Shown here one piece after another: positions 33,228 to 40,696 of a stretch of DNA of 64,000 nucleotides. Position numbers and translations under genes: made by a program. Every line of letters starts with the position of its first letter. Positions within the stretch are counted from its first letter, which is position 1. The notes beneath the pieces are model-generated. The model was not told the DNA's origin and ran no database searches. It saw nothing but the letters and a program-made list of their open reading frames with translations. The stretch is from Actinophytocola sp036378875 (GTDB lineage: Bacteria; Actinomycetota; Actinomycetes; Mycobacteriales; Pseudonocardiaceae), in contig NZ_DASUVO010000081.1 in assembly GCF_036378875.1 (NCBI RefSeq), positions 124,001-188,000 of the forward strand, given 5' to 3'.

Positions 33228-33271
33228 CCCCCGGTCAGAAGCCTGTACTCGCCAGCGGACTGACGCCTCGG

Positions 33272-33739
33272 TCAGGCTGGCACGGGGTCCGGCCTGTTGA
33301 CGAGTGCGACGTTCATCCAGAAGCCGGCCGAGGCGAGTATCACCAGCAGGGTGGCCATGGCCTTGTCGTCGTAGTGTTTCGTGGCCTCGGCGAACAGGTC
33401 GTCCGGTACGCGTTCCGTGCCGCGTGCGGCGGGCTGGAAGACGGCGTCGGTCAGTGCCAGTGCGGCTCGTTCGGCGTCGGTGAAGTAGGGGGCGTCCCAC
33501 CAGGTGGCGACGGCGGCGATCCTGGCCTCGGACTCACCCGCCTTCCGCAGGTCGACCGAGTGTCGCATCACGTGGTAGGTGTTGCCGACGATCTGGCCGG
33601 CACGCAGGTAGACCAGGCTGCTCGTGGTCGCTGGCACCGCGCCGTTGGTGACGGCCTTGACCAGTGTGCCGGCCAGCTCACGGAACTGGGGCAGGTGTGT
33701 GTTGACGTCGGGAATCCGTGGTCCCACGGTGTCCTCCAT
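33272..33739 (-). CDS. Carboxymuconolactone decarboxylase/AhpD-like protein, predicted ECF sigma target
   Basis: 155 residues from ATG 33739. It has the AhpD-like helical fold, with AGQIVGNTYHVMRHSVDLRKAGESEARI where related proteins carry the CxxC pair; here the segment reads without the two cysteines (AGQIVGNTYH), so thioredoxin-like peroxidase activity is doubtful. WWDAPYFTDAERAALALTDAVF is typical of the family. Proteins of this type are the usual neighbours of ECF41 sigma factors. Its own promoter (33765-33793) lies inside the end of the sigma gene and matches the sigma gene's promoter. Confidence 0.75.
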   Translation of the reverse strand: MEDTVGPRIPDVNTHLPQFRELAGTLVKAVTNGAVPATTSSLVYLRAGQIVGNTYHVMRHSVDLRKAGESEARIAAVATWWDAPYFTDAERAALALTDAVFQPAARGTERVPDDLFAEATKHYDDKAMATLLVILASAGFWMNVALVNRPDPVPA

Positions 33740-33762
33740 GGTGCTGAAGAATGTTGTCGCCC

Positions 33763-34665
33763 CTATGAGCCCTCGCGCGCAGGCGATGTGACAGGCGGCG
33801 GAGAAAAACCCGCGGCGTCGGCGAACTGGCGGACCCGGCGGGGGTCGCGGAGCCCGTCGATGGCGACGATCCGGTCCCTCACGACGGTGAAGACCAGCAC
33901 GGCGAACGGCTGGTCGTGGACGGTGATCAACGCGCCGACCGCGCCGTTGACCAGCACCGGATGCAGGCGCCCGTCGCGCGGGCCGCGGGCTTGTCTGGCC
34001 ACGGCCGCCGCGCCGCGGATGACGACGCGCTGTCGGTCTGCCCCCAGGTCGGAGGTCAGGACGACGTCGGGGTCGAGGACCTGGACAAGGGCGTCGAAGT
34101 CGCCGGCCCGTGAGGCCGCGTAGAAGGCGTCGACCACCTGCCGCTGCCGCGAGAGATCCGGGTCGGGCGAGGGGATCTCGGCGCCGTTCACCCGGCGTCG
34201 TGCCCGGCTGGCCAGCTGGCGTGCGGCGGCGGGCGTGCGGCCCACGATCCCGGCGATCTCGTCGAACGGCAGCTCGAACATGTCGTGCAGCACGAAGGCC
34301 AACCGCTCGGCCGGGCTGAGCCGGTCGAGCACCACGAGCAGGGCCAGTCCGACCGAGTCGGCCAGCAACGCCTCCTGCTCGGGGTCGAGATCGCTGTCCA
34401 TGACCACGACCGGCTCTGGCAGGCGCGGTTCCTCCCGCCGCTGCCGCCGGGAACGCAGCATGTGCAGGCACTCTCGGGCCACGACGGTCGTCAGCCAGCC
34501 GCCGAGGTTGTCGATCTCGTCCGTATTGGACCGGCTGAGCCGAAGCCAGGCGTCCTGGACGGCGTCATCCGCCTCGGCCACCGAACCCAGCATCCGGTAC
34601 GCCACCGCCCGCAACCTGGGCCGATGCTGCTCGAAACGCTCGGCCAGCCACTCTGTCTCGTCCAT
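33763..34665 (-). CDS. ECF sigma factor with C-terminal SnoaL-like extension (ECF41/SigJ type)
   Basis: 300 residues from ATG 34665. Sigma2 (RLRAVAYRMLGSVAEADDAVQDAWLR), sigma4 (LDRLSPAERLAFVLHDMF, FDEIAGIVGRTPAAARQLASRARRRV) and a C-terminal NTF2/SnoaL-like domain (DAFYAASRAGDFDALVQVLDPDVVLTSD). ECF41 members use the extension to control activity instead of an anti-sigma factor. The DGGGK signature is changed here (DLGADRQRV). The promoter pair and the CMD-like target support autoregulation plus control of that single gene. Confidence 0.87.
   Translation of the reverse strand: MDETEWLAERFEQHRPRLRAVAYRMLGSVAEADDAVQDAWLRLSRSNTDEIDNLGGWLTTVVARECLHMLRSRRQRREEPRLPEPVVVMDSDLDPEQEALLADSVGLALLVVLDRLSPAERLAFVLHDMFELPFDEIAGIVGRTPAAARQLASRARRRVNGAEIPSPDPDLSRQRQVVDAFYAASRAGDFDALVQVLDPDVVLTSDLGADRQRVVIRGAAAVARQARGPRDGRLHPVLVNGAVGALITVHDQPFAVLVFTVVRDRIVAIDGLRDPRRVRQFADAAGFSPPPVTSPAREGS
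33765..33793 (-). promoter_or_regulatory. ECF41-like promoter of the CMD-like gene
   Basis: Minus strand TGTCACA (33793-33787), 16 bases, GCTCAT (33770-33765). The -35 equals the TGTCACA reported for ECF41 sigma factors. The same elements with the same spacing precede the sigma gene. It sits in the last codons of the sigma gene, and the -10 overlaps that gene's stop. Confidence 0.65.
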
Positions 34666-34699
34666 CGGTCACATCATCCCCTCGTCAAGGCTCATGGAC

Positions 34700-34728
34700 A
34701 TGAGCCCGCGCGGGCGCCGAACGTGACA
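34700..34728 (-). promoter_or_regulatory. ECF41-like promoter of the sigma gene (autoregulation)
   Basis: Minus strand TGTCACG (34728-34722), 16 bases, GCTCAT (34705-34700), ending 35 bases before the sigma start. Identical architecture to 33765-33793; the two differ in one base of the 13 in the boxes. Confidence 0.65.
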
Positions 34729-34811
34729 GGGGCGTCGATTGGTGTGAACCACTGCTGGGCGGTTGCCCGTCTCCTGGGTTGACGCGCAGGAACGACCTTG
34801 AGGAGTGGTGC

Positions 34812-35327
34812 ATGACCCGGATCGGAACCAAAGGCCGGCACAAGAAGCGGGCGACGTTCGGGCTGGCCGCGTTGGTCGCGGCCGCGGGGATCGCCGTTGG
34901 CGCGATCGCGTTGAACGGTGGGAACGACGAGGCGTCGGCCGCGGAGTCCTGCCAGGGGCTGGACACCGCTCTGCAGAACAACCTGAACTTCATCGCCGGC
35001 CAGCAGGCGAATCCGGATGCGCAGTCGGAGGCGCGGATCGCCAACCGGGAGGCGGTCGTGGCGCAGATCCAGCAGCGTCGTGAGGTGGCCGGTTGCACGG
35101 GCGAGGTCGTCGCCCAACCCATCGACACCGGCGGCGCCGGCAGTGCCGGCGAGTCCTGCGAAGGGCTGGACACGGCACTGCGCAACAACCTGAACTTCAT
35201 CGCCGCTCAGCAGGCGAACCCGGATGCGCAGTCGGCGGCCAGGATCGAGAACCGGCAGGCCGTGGTCGACCTGATCGAGCAGCGTCGGGACGCGGCGGGC
35301 TGCACCGCGGTCATCGAGGCGGGCTGA
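34812..35327 (+). CDS. Secreted protein with an internal duplication
   Basis: 171 residues from ATG 34812 (GAGG upstream). A basic start (GTKGRHKKR), hydrophobic core (ATFGLAALVAAAGIAVGAIA) and SAAESC give a signal peptide or anchor. The rest is two nearly identical units of about 50 residues, each running from ESCxGLDTALxNNLNFIA through QQANPDAQSxARIxNR to a terminal AGC, joined by a short PIDTGGAGSAG linker. Each unit has one Cys at either end, probably a disulfide, and is mostly helical. Function unknown; the duplication looks recent. Confidence 0.75.
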   Translation: MTRIGTKGRHKKRATFGLAALVAAAGIAVGAIALNGGNDEASAAESCQGLDTALQNNLNFIAGQQANPDAQSEARIANREAVVAQIQQRREVAGCTGEVVAQPIDTGGAGSAGESCEGLDTALRNNLNFIAAQQANPDAQSAARIENRQAVVDLIEQRRDAAGCTAVIEAG

Positions 35328-35328
35328 G

Positions 35329-36486
35329 CTACGTCGGGAGGTACAGCCAGTCGACGTGCTTGAAGTCGTCGACACGGCGGTCACGGAACAGTTCGTCGCG
35401 TAGGGTGCGGGCCAGCCCGTCGACGTGCCAGATCTCGCCCCAAGCCCTGGCGCGGGTCTGGACCTCGGCCGTGCGTCGCGTCCGTACGGTCTCGTACTCG
35501 GCGAGTCCGGCGGCGCAGTCGTTTGTGGACAGCGACGAGGCGAGTTGGGCGGCGTCTTCGATGGCCTGGCACGCGCCCTGCGCGAGGTACTGCAGCATCG
35601 GGTGGGCCGCGTCGCCGGTGAGCACCAGCCGGCCGGCGACCCAGCGGTCGATCGGCAGGCGGTCGTACATCGGCCAGCGGCGGTCGCGCCACAGCGATCC
35701 CAGGCCGAGCCGCACCTGCTCGCACGCGCCCGCGAACGCGGCGTCCAGCTCGTCGGGACCGCCCCAGTCCGGTTCGCCGCGCCGGTAGGCGGGGGAGGCG
35801 AACACCGCCACGGTGTTGAAGATCTCGCCGCGCCGCAGCGGGTACTGCACAAGGTGGCAGCCGGGGCCGACGTAGACGACCACGTCGTGGCGGGCATGTT
35901 CGTCGAGGTCCCGGCCGAGCTGGTCCACCGGCAGCGCGCCCCGGTAGGCGACGTACCCGGCGCACACCGGCTCGTCCGCGCTCAGGTGCGCCCGCAGCCG
36001 TGAACGCAGGCCGTCGGCGGCCACCGCGAGGTCGGCACGGTGCTCGCCGGAGGCGGTGCGCACCACCGCGGTGTCGCCCTTGGTCACGACGTCCTCGACC
36101 GTGCTGTTCGGCACCAGCGTCACGCCAGCGCGCTCGCAGGCACGCACGAGGATCGTGAGCAGGTCGCTGCGGTGGATCAGCACGTACGGCGCGCCGTAGC
36201 GCCGCGTGAACACCTCGTCGAGATCGAGGTGGGTCAGCGGCGAGCCGTCCAGTGCGCTGCGGAACACGAGCCTGCGTGGGCGGACACCGGCGTCCAGCAC
36301 CTCGTCGAGCAGACCCCACCGGCGCAGGATCCGCGTGGCGTTCGGTGCCATCTGCAGGCCGGCGCCCACCTCGGTGAACTCGGCTTCCCGTTCGAGGACC
36401 CGGACGGTCTGGCCCGTGCTGGCCAGGGCATACGCGCACGCCAGACCGCCGATGCCGCCGCCGGCGATCACGACGTCTAGAGCCAT
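35329..36486 (-). CDS. FAD-dependent aromatic hydroxylase, 3-hydroxybenzoate 6-hydroxylase-like
   Basis: 385 residues from ATG 36486. Group A flavoprotein monooxygenase: VIAGGGIGGLACAYALASTG (FAD), the DG motif VAADGLRSRLR, and GRLVLTGDAAHPMLQYLAQGACQAIEDA. NAD(P)H and O2 are used to add a hydroxyl to an aromatic acid. Downstream of gentisate pathway genes and overlapping the isomerase by ten bases, it is most likely the enzyme that makes gentisate from 3-hydroxybenzoate; salicylate 5-hydroxylation is less likely since that usually needs a Rieske enzyme. Confidence 0.83.
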   Translation of the reverse strand: MALDVVIAGGGIGGLACAYALASTGQTVRVLEREAEFTEVGAGLQMAPNATRILRRWGLLDEVLDAGVRPRRLVFRSALDGSPLTHLDLDEVFTRRYGAPYVLIHRSDLLTILVRACERAGVTLVPNSTVEDVVTKGDTAVVRTASGEHRADLAVAADGLRSRLRAHLSADEPVCAGYVAYRGALPVDQLGRDLDEHARHDVVVYVGPGCHLVQYPLRRGEIFNTVAVFASPAYRRGEPDWGGPDELDAAFAGACEQVRLGLGSLWRDRRWPMYDRLPIDRWVAGRLVLTGDAAHPMLQYLAQGACQAIEDAAQLASSLSTNDCAAGLAEYETVRTRRTAEVQTRARAWGEIWHVDGLARTLRDELFRDRRVDDFKHVDWLYLPT

Positions 36487-37064
36487 CGGCCCAGTGTCGG
36501 GGCTTCGGCGGTGCGGCCGGTGAGCCACGCGGCGAGGGCAGCGGTCAGGCCGTGCGCCCGCTGTTTGTCGATGGCGTCGGCGACGAGCGCGGCGGTGAGA
36601 TCCTCCGGCAGGTCGGCGAAGCCGACGCCGGCGTCGAGGTCGACGGAGTGGACGGCGACCTCACGGGCCCGCATCCACGGGATCTCCGTGGCGGGCACCG
36701 TACGGCCCTGTGCGGTCACCACGAGGTGCGTCCACGCGTCGGGCGCCAGCGCGTCGAGGTCCGCGGCCAACGCCTCGGCCGATCGCACGACCAGCTCGCG
36801 GAGCGTCGCGGCCGGGAGCTGAGCGCTCGTCTCGATCTCGGCGTTGCGTTGTTCGGGGCCGGCGTACATCCGGTTCTCCACACCGGTGGCCGCCCAGCTC
36901 ACCAGCCGGCGCAGTGCCTCGGCGTTGTGGTGGACGTGCGCCACGACGTGCTTTCGGGTCCAGCCGGGCAGCAGGCTCGGGCCGTCGAGGTCGGCGTCGG
37001 AGAGCCGGTCGAGCGCACCGTGGAACAGCTTCGTGCCGCTGTCTGTCCACTCGCGACTGTTCAC
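36477..37064 (-). CDS. Mycothiol-dependent maleylpyruvate isomerase
   Basis: 195 residues from GTG 37064, which overlaps the fumarylpyruvate hydrolase stop (GTGA). The DinB-like N-terminal part has LLPGWTRKHVVAHVHHNAEAL with metal-binding histidines, and later MRAREVAVHSVDLDAGVGFADLPEDL with another conserved His/Asp. This family uses mycothiol to isomerise maleylpyruvate to fumarylpyruvate in actinomycetes. Its place between ring cleavage and hydrolase genes supports this. Confidence 0.83.
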   Translation of the reverse strand: MNSREWTDSGTKLFHGALDRLSDADLDGPSLLPGWTRKHVVAHVHHNAEALRRLVSWAATGVENRMYAGPEQRNAEIETSAQLPAATLRELVVRSAEALAADLDALAPDAWTHLVVTAQGRTVPATEIPWMRAREVAVHSVDLDAGVGFADLPEDLTAALVADAIDKQRAHGLTAALAAWLTGRTAEAPTLGRWL

Positions 37065-37876
37065 ATGGACCTCGCGACGTTCTCCAGACGGCCGATGCCG
37101 GCGATCTCGGTGACCACCACGTCGCCGTCGGCGAGGTAGCGTGCGGGTTTGCGGGCGTGGCCGACACCGCCCGGAGTGCCGGTGGCGATGACGTCGCCGG
37201 GCCGCAGCGTGGTGATCACCGACGCGTAGCGGACGAGCGCGACCGGGTCGAACACCAGGTCCGAGGTGTCCGTCTTCTGCATCACCTCGCCGTTGACCGT
37301 GCACGTCATGGCGAGTTTCGGGCGGACCCCGCCGGGCAGCTCGTCGGGGGTGACGAGCACGGGGCCGAGTGGTGTCGTGCCCTCGAACGTCTTGCCCTGC
37401 AACCATTCCTTCGTGCGGAACTGCCAGTCGCGCATGGTCACGTCGTTCATGACGGTGAAGCCGGCGATCGCGGCGGCGGCCTCCTGTTCGGACGCCCGGC
37501 GCACGGTCGACCCGATCACGATCGCCAGCTCGGCCTCCCAGTCGACAGCGGCCGACTCGGGCGCCAGTTCGATGGGCTCGCGGGCGCCGATCAACGCGTC
37601 GGCGAACTTGGCGAACAGCGTCGGGTACTCGGGTAGTTCCCGGCCCATCTCGAGGATGTGGTTGCGGTAGTTCAACCCGACACACAGCACCTTGCCGGGG
37701 TGGGGCACCACGGGCGCGAGGCTGTCCGGACTCAGCGGCTCACCCGCTTCGACAGTCGCCCAGTCGTCGCGGGCCAGTAACGTGCCGACGTCGGGCTCGC
37801 CGAGGTCGGCGTAGCCCTCCGCGGTGACGCGGACGGCACGGGTACGGCCGTCGATCCTGGCGGTCGCGAGCCTCAC
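37061..37876 (-). CDS. Fumarylpyruvate hydrolase (FAH family)
   Basis: 271 residues from GTG 37876, overlapping the dioxygenase stop (GTGA). GKVLCVGLNYRNHILEMG, PTLFAKFADALIG, the metal ligands in VDWEAELAIVIG, GFTVMNDVTMRDWQ, KTFEGTTPLGPVL and GDVIATGTPGGVGHARKP mark a fumarylacetoacetate-hydrolase-family enzyme. In this operon it would split fumarylpyruvate to fumarate and pyruvate, the last gentisate step. Confidence 0.87.
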   Translation of the reverse strand: MRLATARIDGRTRAVRVTAEGYADLGEPDVGTLLARDDWATVEAGEPLSPDSLAPVVPHPGKVLCVGLNYRNHILEMGRELPEYPTLFAKFADALIGAREPIELAPESAAVDWEAELAIVIGSTVRRASEQEAAAAIAGFTVMNDVTMRDWQFRTKEWLQGKTFEGTTPLGPVLVTPDELPGGVRPKLAMTCTVNGEVMQKTDTSDLVFDPVALVRYASVITTLRPGDVIATGTPGGVGHARKPARYLADGDVVVTEIAGIGRLENVARSM

Positions 37877-38976
37877 GGGCGGGTCTCCTTCTCGGTGCGG
37901 TGCAGGTGAAGCCGTTCCAGGACCGGGGAGTCGCTGAAGCGGAAGAGGTCGAGGCCGCCGTCGGTGGCCACGGTGAGCGGTTCCCATGACGGGACCACGA
38001 ACAGGTCGCCGCGCTCGACGGTCCACGTCTGCGTGCCGACGGTCACCTCACCGACGCCGTCGAACACCTGGTACACCGACGATCCCGCCTCCCGTGCGGT
38101 GGCGGTGGCGGTGTCGGGCGCGAGCCGGTGGAACTCGGTGCGCAGCGTCGGCAGCACGTCGCCGCCGGTCGTCGGGTTGGTGTAGCGCACGGCGGCGTGC
38201 CCTGGCTCAACGGTGGCGCGGTAGCCATCGGCCTCCAGCGCGAGCTGGTCGGTCAGTGCGCGGTCGGTGTGCTCCCAGCGGTAGGCCAGCAGCGGGGTGG
38301 CGGGGGTGGGTTCGAGATGGGACAGCGGGCGCAGCCCGGGATGCCCCCACAGCCGCTCGGACCGGGAGTGCTCCGGCGCCTCCCGGCTCTCCACCTCGTC
38401 CGGGCCGAACTCGAAGAACGTGGACTCGGCGAAGTACTGGAACGGGATGTCGAGACCGTCGATCCACGCCATCGGCCGGTCGGAGATGTTGTGGTGGCCG
38501 TGCCAGTGCCAGCCGGCCTGCGGGAGGAAGTCGCCGCGCCGCATGGCGACCGGGTCGCCGTTCACCACCGTCCACACGCCCTCGCCCTCGACGACGAACC
38601 GGAAGGCGTTCTGGGTGTGACGGTGCACGGGGGCGTCCTCGCGCGGGTTGAGGTACTGGATCGCCGTCCACAGCGTCGGGGTGGCGAACGGCCGCCCGCC
38701 CAGCCCGGGGTTGGCCAGCGCGATCGCCCGGCGCTCCCCGCCCCGGCCGACCGGCACGAGCGCCCCGGCCTGTTCCGCCATCGGTAGCAGGTTCCGCCAG
38801 CGCCACAGGTGCGGGAGTGCCTTCGAACGCGGCCGAGGCGGCATCAGGTCGCCGATTTCCGTCCACAGTGGAATGAGCAGCTCGGCTTCGAAGCCACGGT
38901 AGAGCGCCTCGAGCTCCGGGGTGCGCGTCGGCTGGTCGGGCGCGTCGGTCGCGGTGATGGTGACGGGTGTGGCCAT
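37873..38976 (-). CDS. Gentisate 1,2-dioxygenase
   Basis: 367 residues from ATG 38976. Bicupin iron dioxygenase that opens gentisate to maleylpyruvate. First cupin has NPREDAPVHRHTQNAFRFVVEGEG with the iron ligands HxH; FLPQAGWHWHGHHNISDRP adds another His. Second cupin ends with TVERGDLFVVPSWEP. First gene of the operon that continues with hydrolase, isomerase and hydroxylase. On its strand AGGAT-N6-ATG could act as a -10 with leaderless start, as at the IclR/FGE promoter. Confidence 0.88.
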   Translation of the reverse strand: MATPVTITATDAPDQPTRTPELEALYRGFEAELLIPLWTEIGDLMPPRPRSKALPHLWRWRNLLPMAEQAGALVPVGRGGERRAIALANPGLGGRPFATPTLWTAIQYLNPREDAPVHRHTQNAFRFVVEGEGVWTVVNGDPVAMRRGDFLPQAGWHWHGHHNISDRPMAWIDGLDIPFQYFAESTFFEFGPDEVESREAPEHSRSERLWGHPGLRPLSHLEPTPATPLLAYRWEHTDRALTDQLALEADGYRATVEPGHAAVRYTNPTTGGDVLPTLRTEFHRLAPDTATATAREAGSSVYQVFDGVGEVTVGTQTWTVERGDLFVVPSWEPLTVATDGGLDLFRFSDSPVLERLHLHRTEKETRP

Positions 38977-39021
38977 ACCTCGATCCTGGCCCGTATTCCG
39001 TCCTCCGGTCGAGAGTTTCTG

Positions 39022-39765
39022 TTATGTGGAATGTAGGTCGCGTTCGATGCGGGCCGCGGTCGCTGCCAGGTGCTGGGTCAGCTGAGGGAGCCGGTCCCGG
39101 CGGTACCGGGCCGTTGGCAGTGCGATCGAGATCGCCGCCGGGGGCAGGCCGTCCGGGCAGCGCAGGGCGTGTCCGATGGCCGTCACCCCGTGCTCGGTGG
39201 ACTGATCGTTGACCGCGAAGCCCTGCCGGCGCACTCGGCGCAGGTCACGCAGGAGGGCGGGGAGGTCGGTGACGGGGGAGCCGGGCCCTGCGTACAGGTC
39301 GATCACGTCGTCCTCGGCGAGTCTCGCCAGCACGGCGCGGCCCCCGGAGGCGAGGTGCGCGGGGAGCGTCCGGCCTTCGCGGTTGCCGACGCGCAGCACC
39401 TGGGTGCTCTCGGCCGTGGCCACGAAACGCACCTCGGTGCCCAGTACGACCGCGAGGTTGACGCTCTCGTTGACGCGGGCGGCCAGCGCCTGGAGATGGG
39501 GCAACGCGACCCGGCGGAGGTCGGTGGTCGGCTCGGGTGCCGACGTGTCCCGCAGCGCGGGCCCGGCCACGTAGCGGCGGTGCTCGTCCTGCTCGGCGAA
39601 CCCGCGGTACACGAGCATCGCCAGCAGCCGGTGCGCGGTGGAGGGCGCGACCCCGAGACGCCGTGCGGCGTCGACGGTGCGCAGCGGCCCGTCCTGCCGC
39701 AACGCCAGCGCCAGTTGCAGCGCGTGGTCGACCGACGCGAGCCGGTAGGTGGGCTCGTTCTGCAT
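39022..39765 (-). CDS. IclR-family regulator of the gentisate operon
   Basis: 247 residues. N-terminal winged helix (TVDAARRLGVAPSTAHRLLAML) and C-terminal effector domain (GTEVRFVATAESTQVLRVGNREGRTLPAHLASGGRAVLA in parts: LPAHLASGGRAVLA, DQSTEHGVTAIGHAL). IclR proteins with aromatic acids as ligands commonly control gentisate genes. It lies 45 bases upstream of the dioxygenase start, same strand, and diverges from the FGE gene. Its start codon forms one end of a 49-bp palindrome, likely its own operator. Confidence 0.87.
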   Translation of the reverse strand: MQNEPTYRLASVDHALQLALALRQDGPLRTVDAARRLGVAPSTAHRLLAMLVYRGFAEQDEHRRYVAGPALRDTSAPEPTTDLRRVALPHLQALAARVNESVNLAVVLGTEVRFVATAESTQVLRVGNREGRTLPAHLASGGRAVLARLAEDDVIDLYAGPGSPVTDLPALLRDLRRVRRQGFAVNDQSTEHGVTAIGHALRCPDGLPPAAISIALPTARYRRDRLPQLTQHLAATAARIERDLHST

Positions 39766-39811
39766 GACAGAATCCTACCTTCCGCGTGGAGGAAGATAGG
39801 ATTCTGTCATG
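39763..39811. promoter_or_regulatory. 49-bp palindrome with back-to-back leaderless promoters
   Basis: CATGACAGAATCCTA on the left and TAGGATTCTGTCATG on the right are perfect 15-bp inverted arms, and five more base pairs match inside. The outer ends are the ATG of IclR (minus) and the ATG of FGE (plus). On each strand TAGGAT is followed by six bases and ATG, the spacing of a -10 box to a leaderless start. So both genes probably start without a leader, under one symmetrical operator. Confidence 0.72.
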
Positions 39812-40693
39812 TCAGGATGCTGCCCGCCGTCGCGATCCGAGCAGTCCGTCCACACCGGAGTCCCGGCCGGCGAACGGTCCGACCTGGACGGCCTGATCGC
39901 CTTGCCGGGCGGGGTGTTCCGCATGGGCACCGACGACGAGGACGCCTTTCCGGAGGATCGCGAGGGCCCGGTACGCGAGGTCGCGGTCGCACCGTTCGCG
40001 ATCGACGCGCACTGCGTGTCCAACGACCGTTTCGCGGAGTTCGTCGAGGCGACCGGCTACGTCACCGAGGCGGAACGGTTCGGCTGGAGCTACGTGTTCG
40101 CGAGGTTCCTGCCTGGTGCGCTGCGCAGGGACTCGCCCCGACCGGACGGCGCACCGTGGTGGTGTGGGGTGTCCGGGGCGTACTGGCGGCACCCGGAGGG
40201 CCCGGACAGCGACGTCGCGGGCCGCGGGAACCACCCGGTCATCCACGTGTCCTGGCACGACGCGGCCGCGTACTGCGCGTGGGCGGGCCGGCGCCTGCCC
40301 ACCGAGGCCGAATGGGAGTACGCCGCCCGTGGCGGGCTGGACCAGACCCGCTTCCCGTGGGGCGACGAGCTGACGCCCAATGGCGAGCACCGGTGCAACA
40401 TCTGGCAGGGCCGGTTCCCGGTGCGGGACACGGCCGAGGACGGCTACTCCGGCACCGCACCCGTGGATGCCTTCCAGCCCAACGGTTTCGGGCTGTACAA
40501 CGTGGCGGGCAACGTGTGGGAGTGGTGCGCGGACTGGTTCGACGACACCGAGGCGAACCGCGCCATGCGTGGCGGCTCCTACCTGTGCCACGACTCGTAC
40601 TGCAACCGCTACCGCGTCGCCGCCCGCACGGCCAACAGCCCGGACAGTTCGACGGGCAACCTGGGCTTCCGCACCGCCGCCGGCATCGCGTAG
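39809..40693 (+). CDS. Formylglycine-generating enzyme (aerobic, copper type)
   Basis: 294 residues. FGE-sulfatase domain: LIALPGGVFRMGTDDEDAFP, NHPVIHVSWHDAAAYCAWAG, RLPTEAEWEYAARGG, NGFGLYNVAGNVWEWCADWF and the active site RGGSYLCHDSYCNRYRVAAR with the copper-binding pair C260 and C265. This enzyme converts a Cys in sulfatases to formylglycine. Both active cysteines are present, so it is a true FGE rather than an EgtB-type homologue. No sulfatase is in the window. Divergent from IclR and sharing its palindrome. Confidence 0.9.
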   Translation: MSGCCPPSRSEQSVHTGVPAGERSDLDGLIALPGGVFRMGTDDEDAFPEDREGPVREVAVAPFAIDAHCVSNDRFAEFVEATGYVTEAERFGWSYVFARFLPGALRRDSPRPDGAPWWCGVSGAYWRHPEGPDSDVAGRGNHPVIHVSWHDAAAYCAWAGRRLPTEAEWEYAARGGLDQTRFPWGDELTPNGEHRCNIWQGRFPVRDTAEDGYSGTAPVDAFQPNGFGLYNVAGNVWEWCADWFDDTEANRAMRGGSYLCHDSYCNRYRVAARTANSPDSSTGNLGFRTAAGIA

Positions 40694-40696
40694 CCG

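Larger units (their letters stand above)
32721..33271. other. 551-base gene-free region rich in repeats and hairpins
   Basis: No credible gene. In order it holds the 22-bp tandem repeat (32725-32812), a short AT-rich patch (about 32968-33000, AACTATATAGATG), a G-rich low-complexity tract (33003-33098), an 8-bp hairpin (33158-33176) and a 34-bp near-perfect palindrome (33194-33227). It lies between two genes that converge, so a terminator or chromosomal structural role is more likely than promoters. Confidence 0.6.

Noticed and set aside
32921..33500. Several minus-strand frames in the G-rich gap
   Set aside because: They are low-complexity Arg/Pro translations of the GC-rich repeats, with no ribosome site or family pattern.
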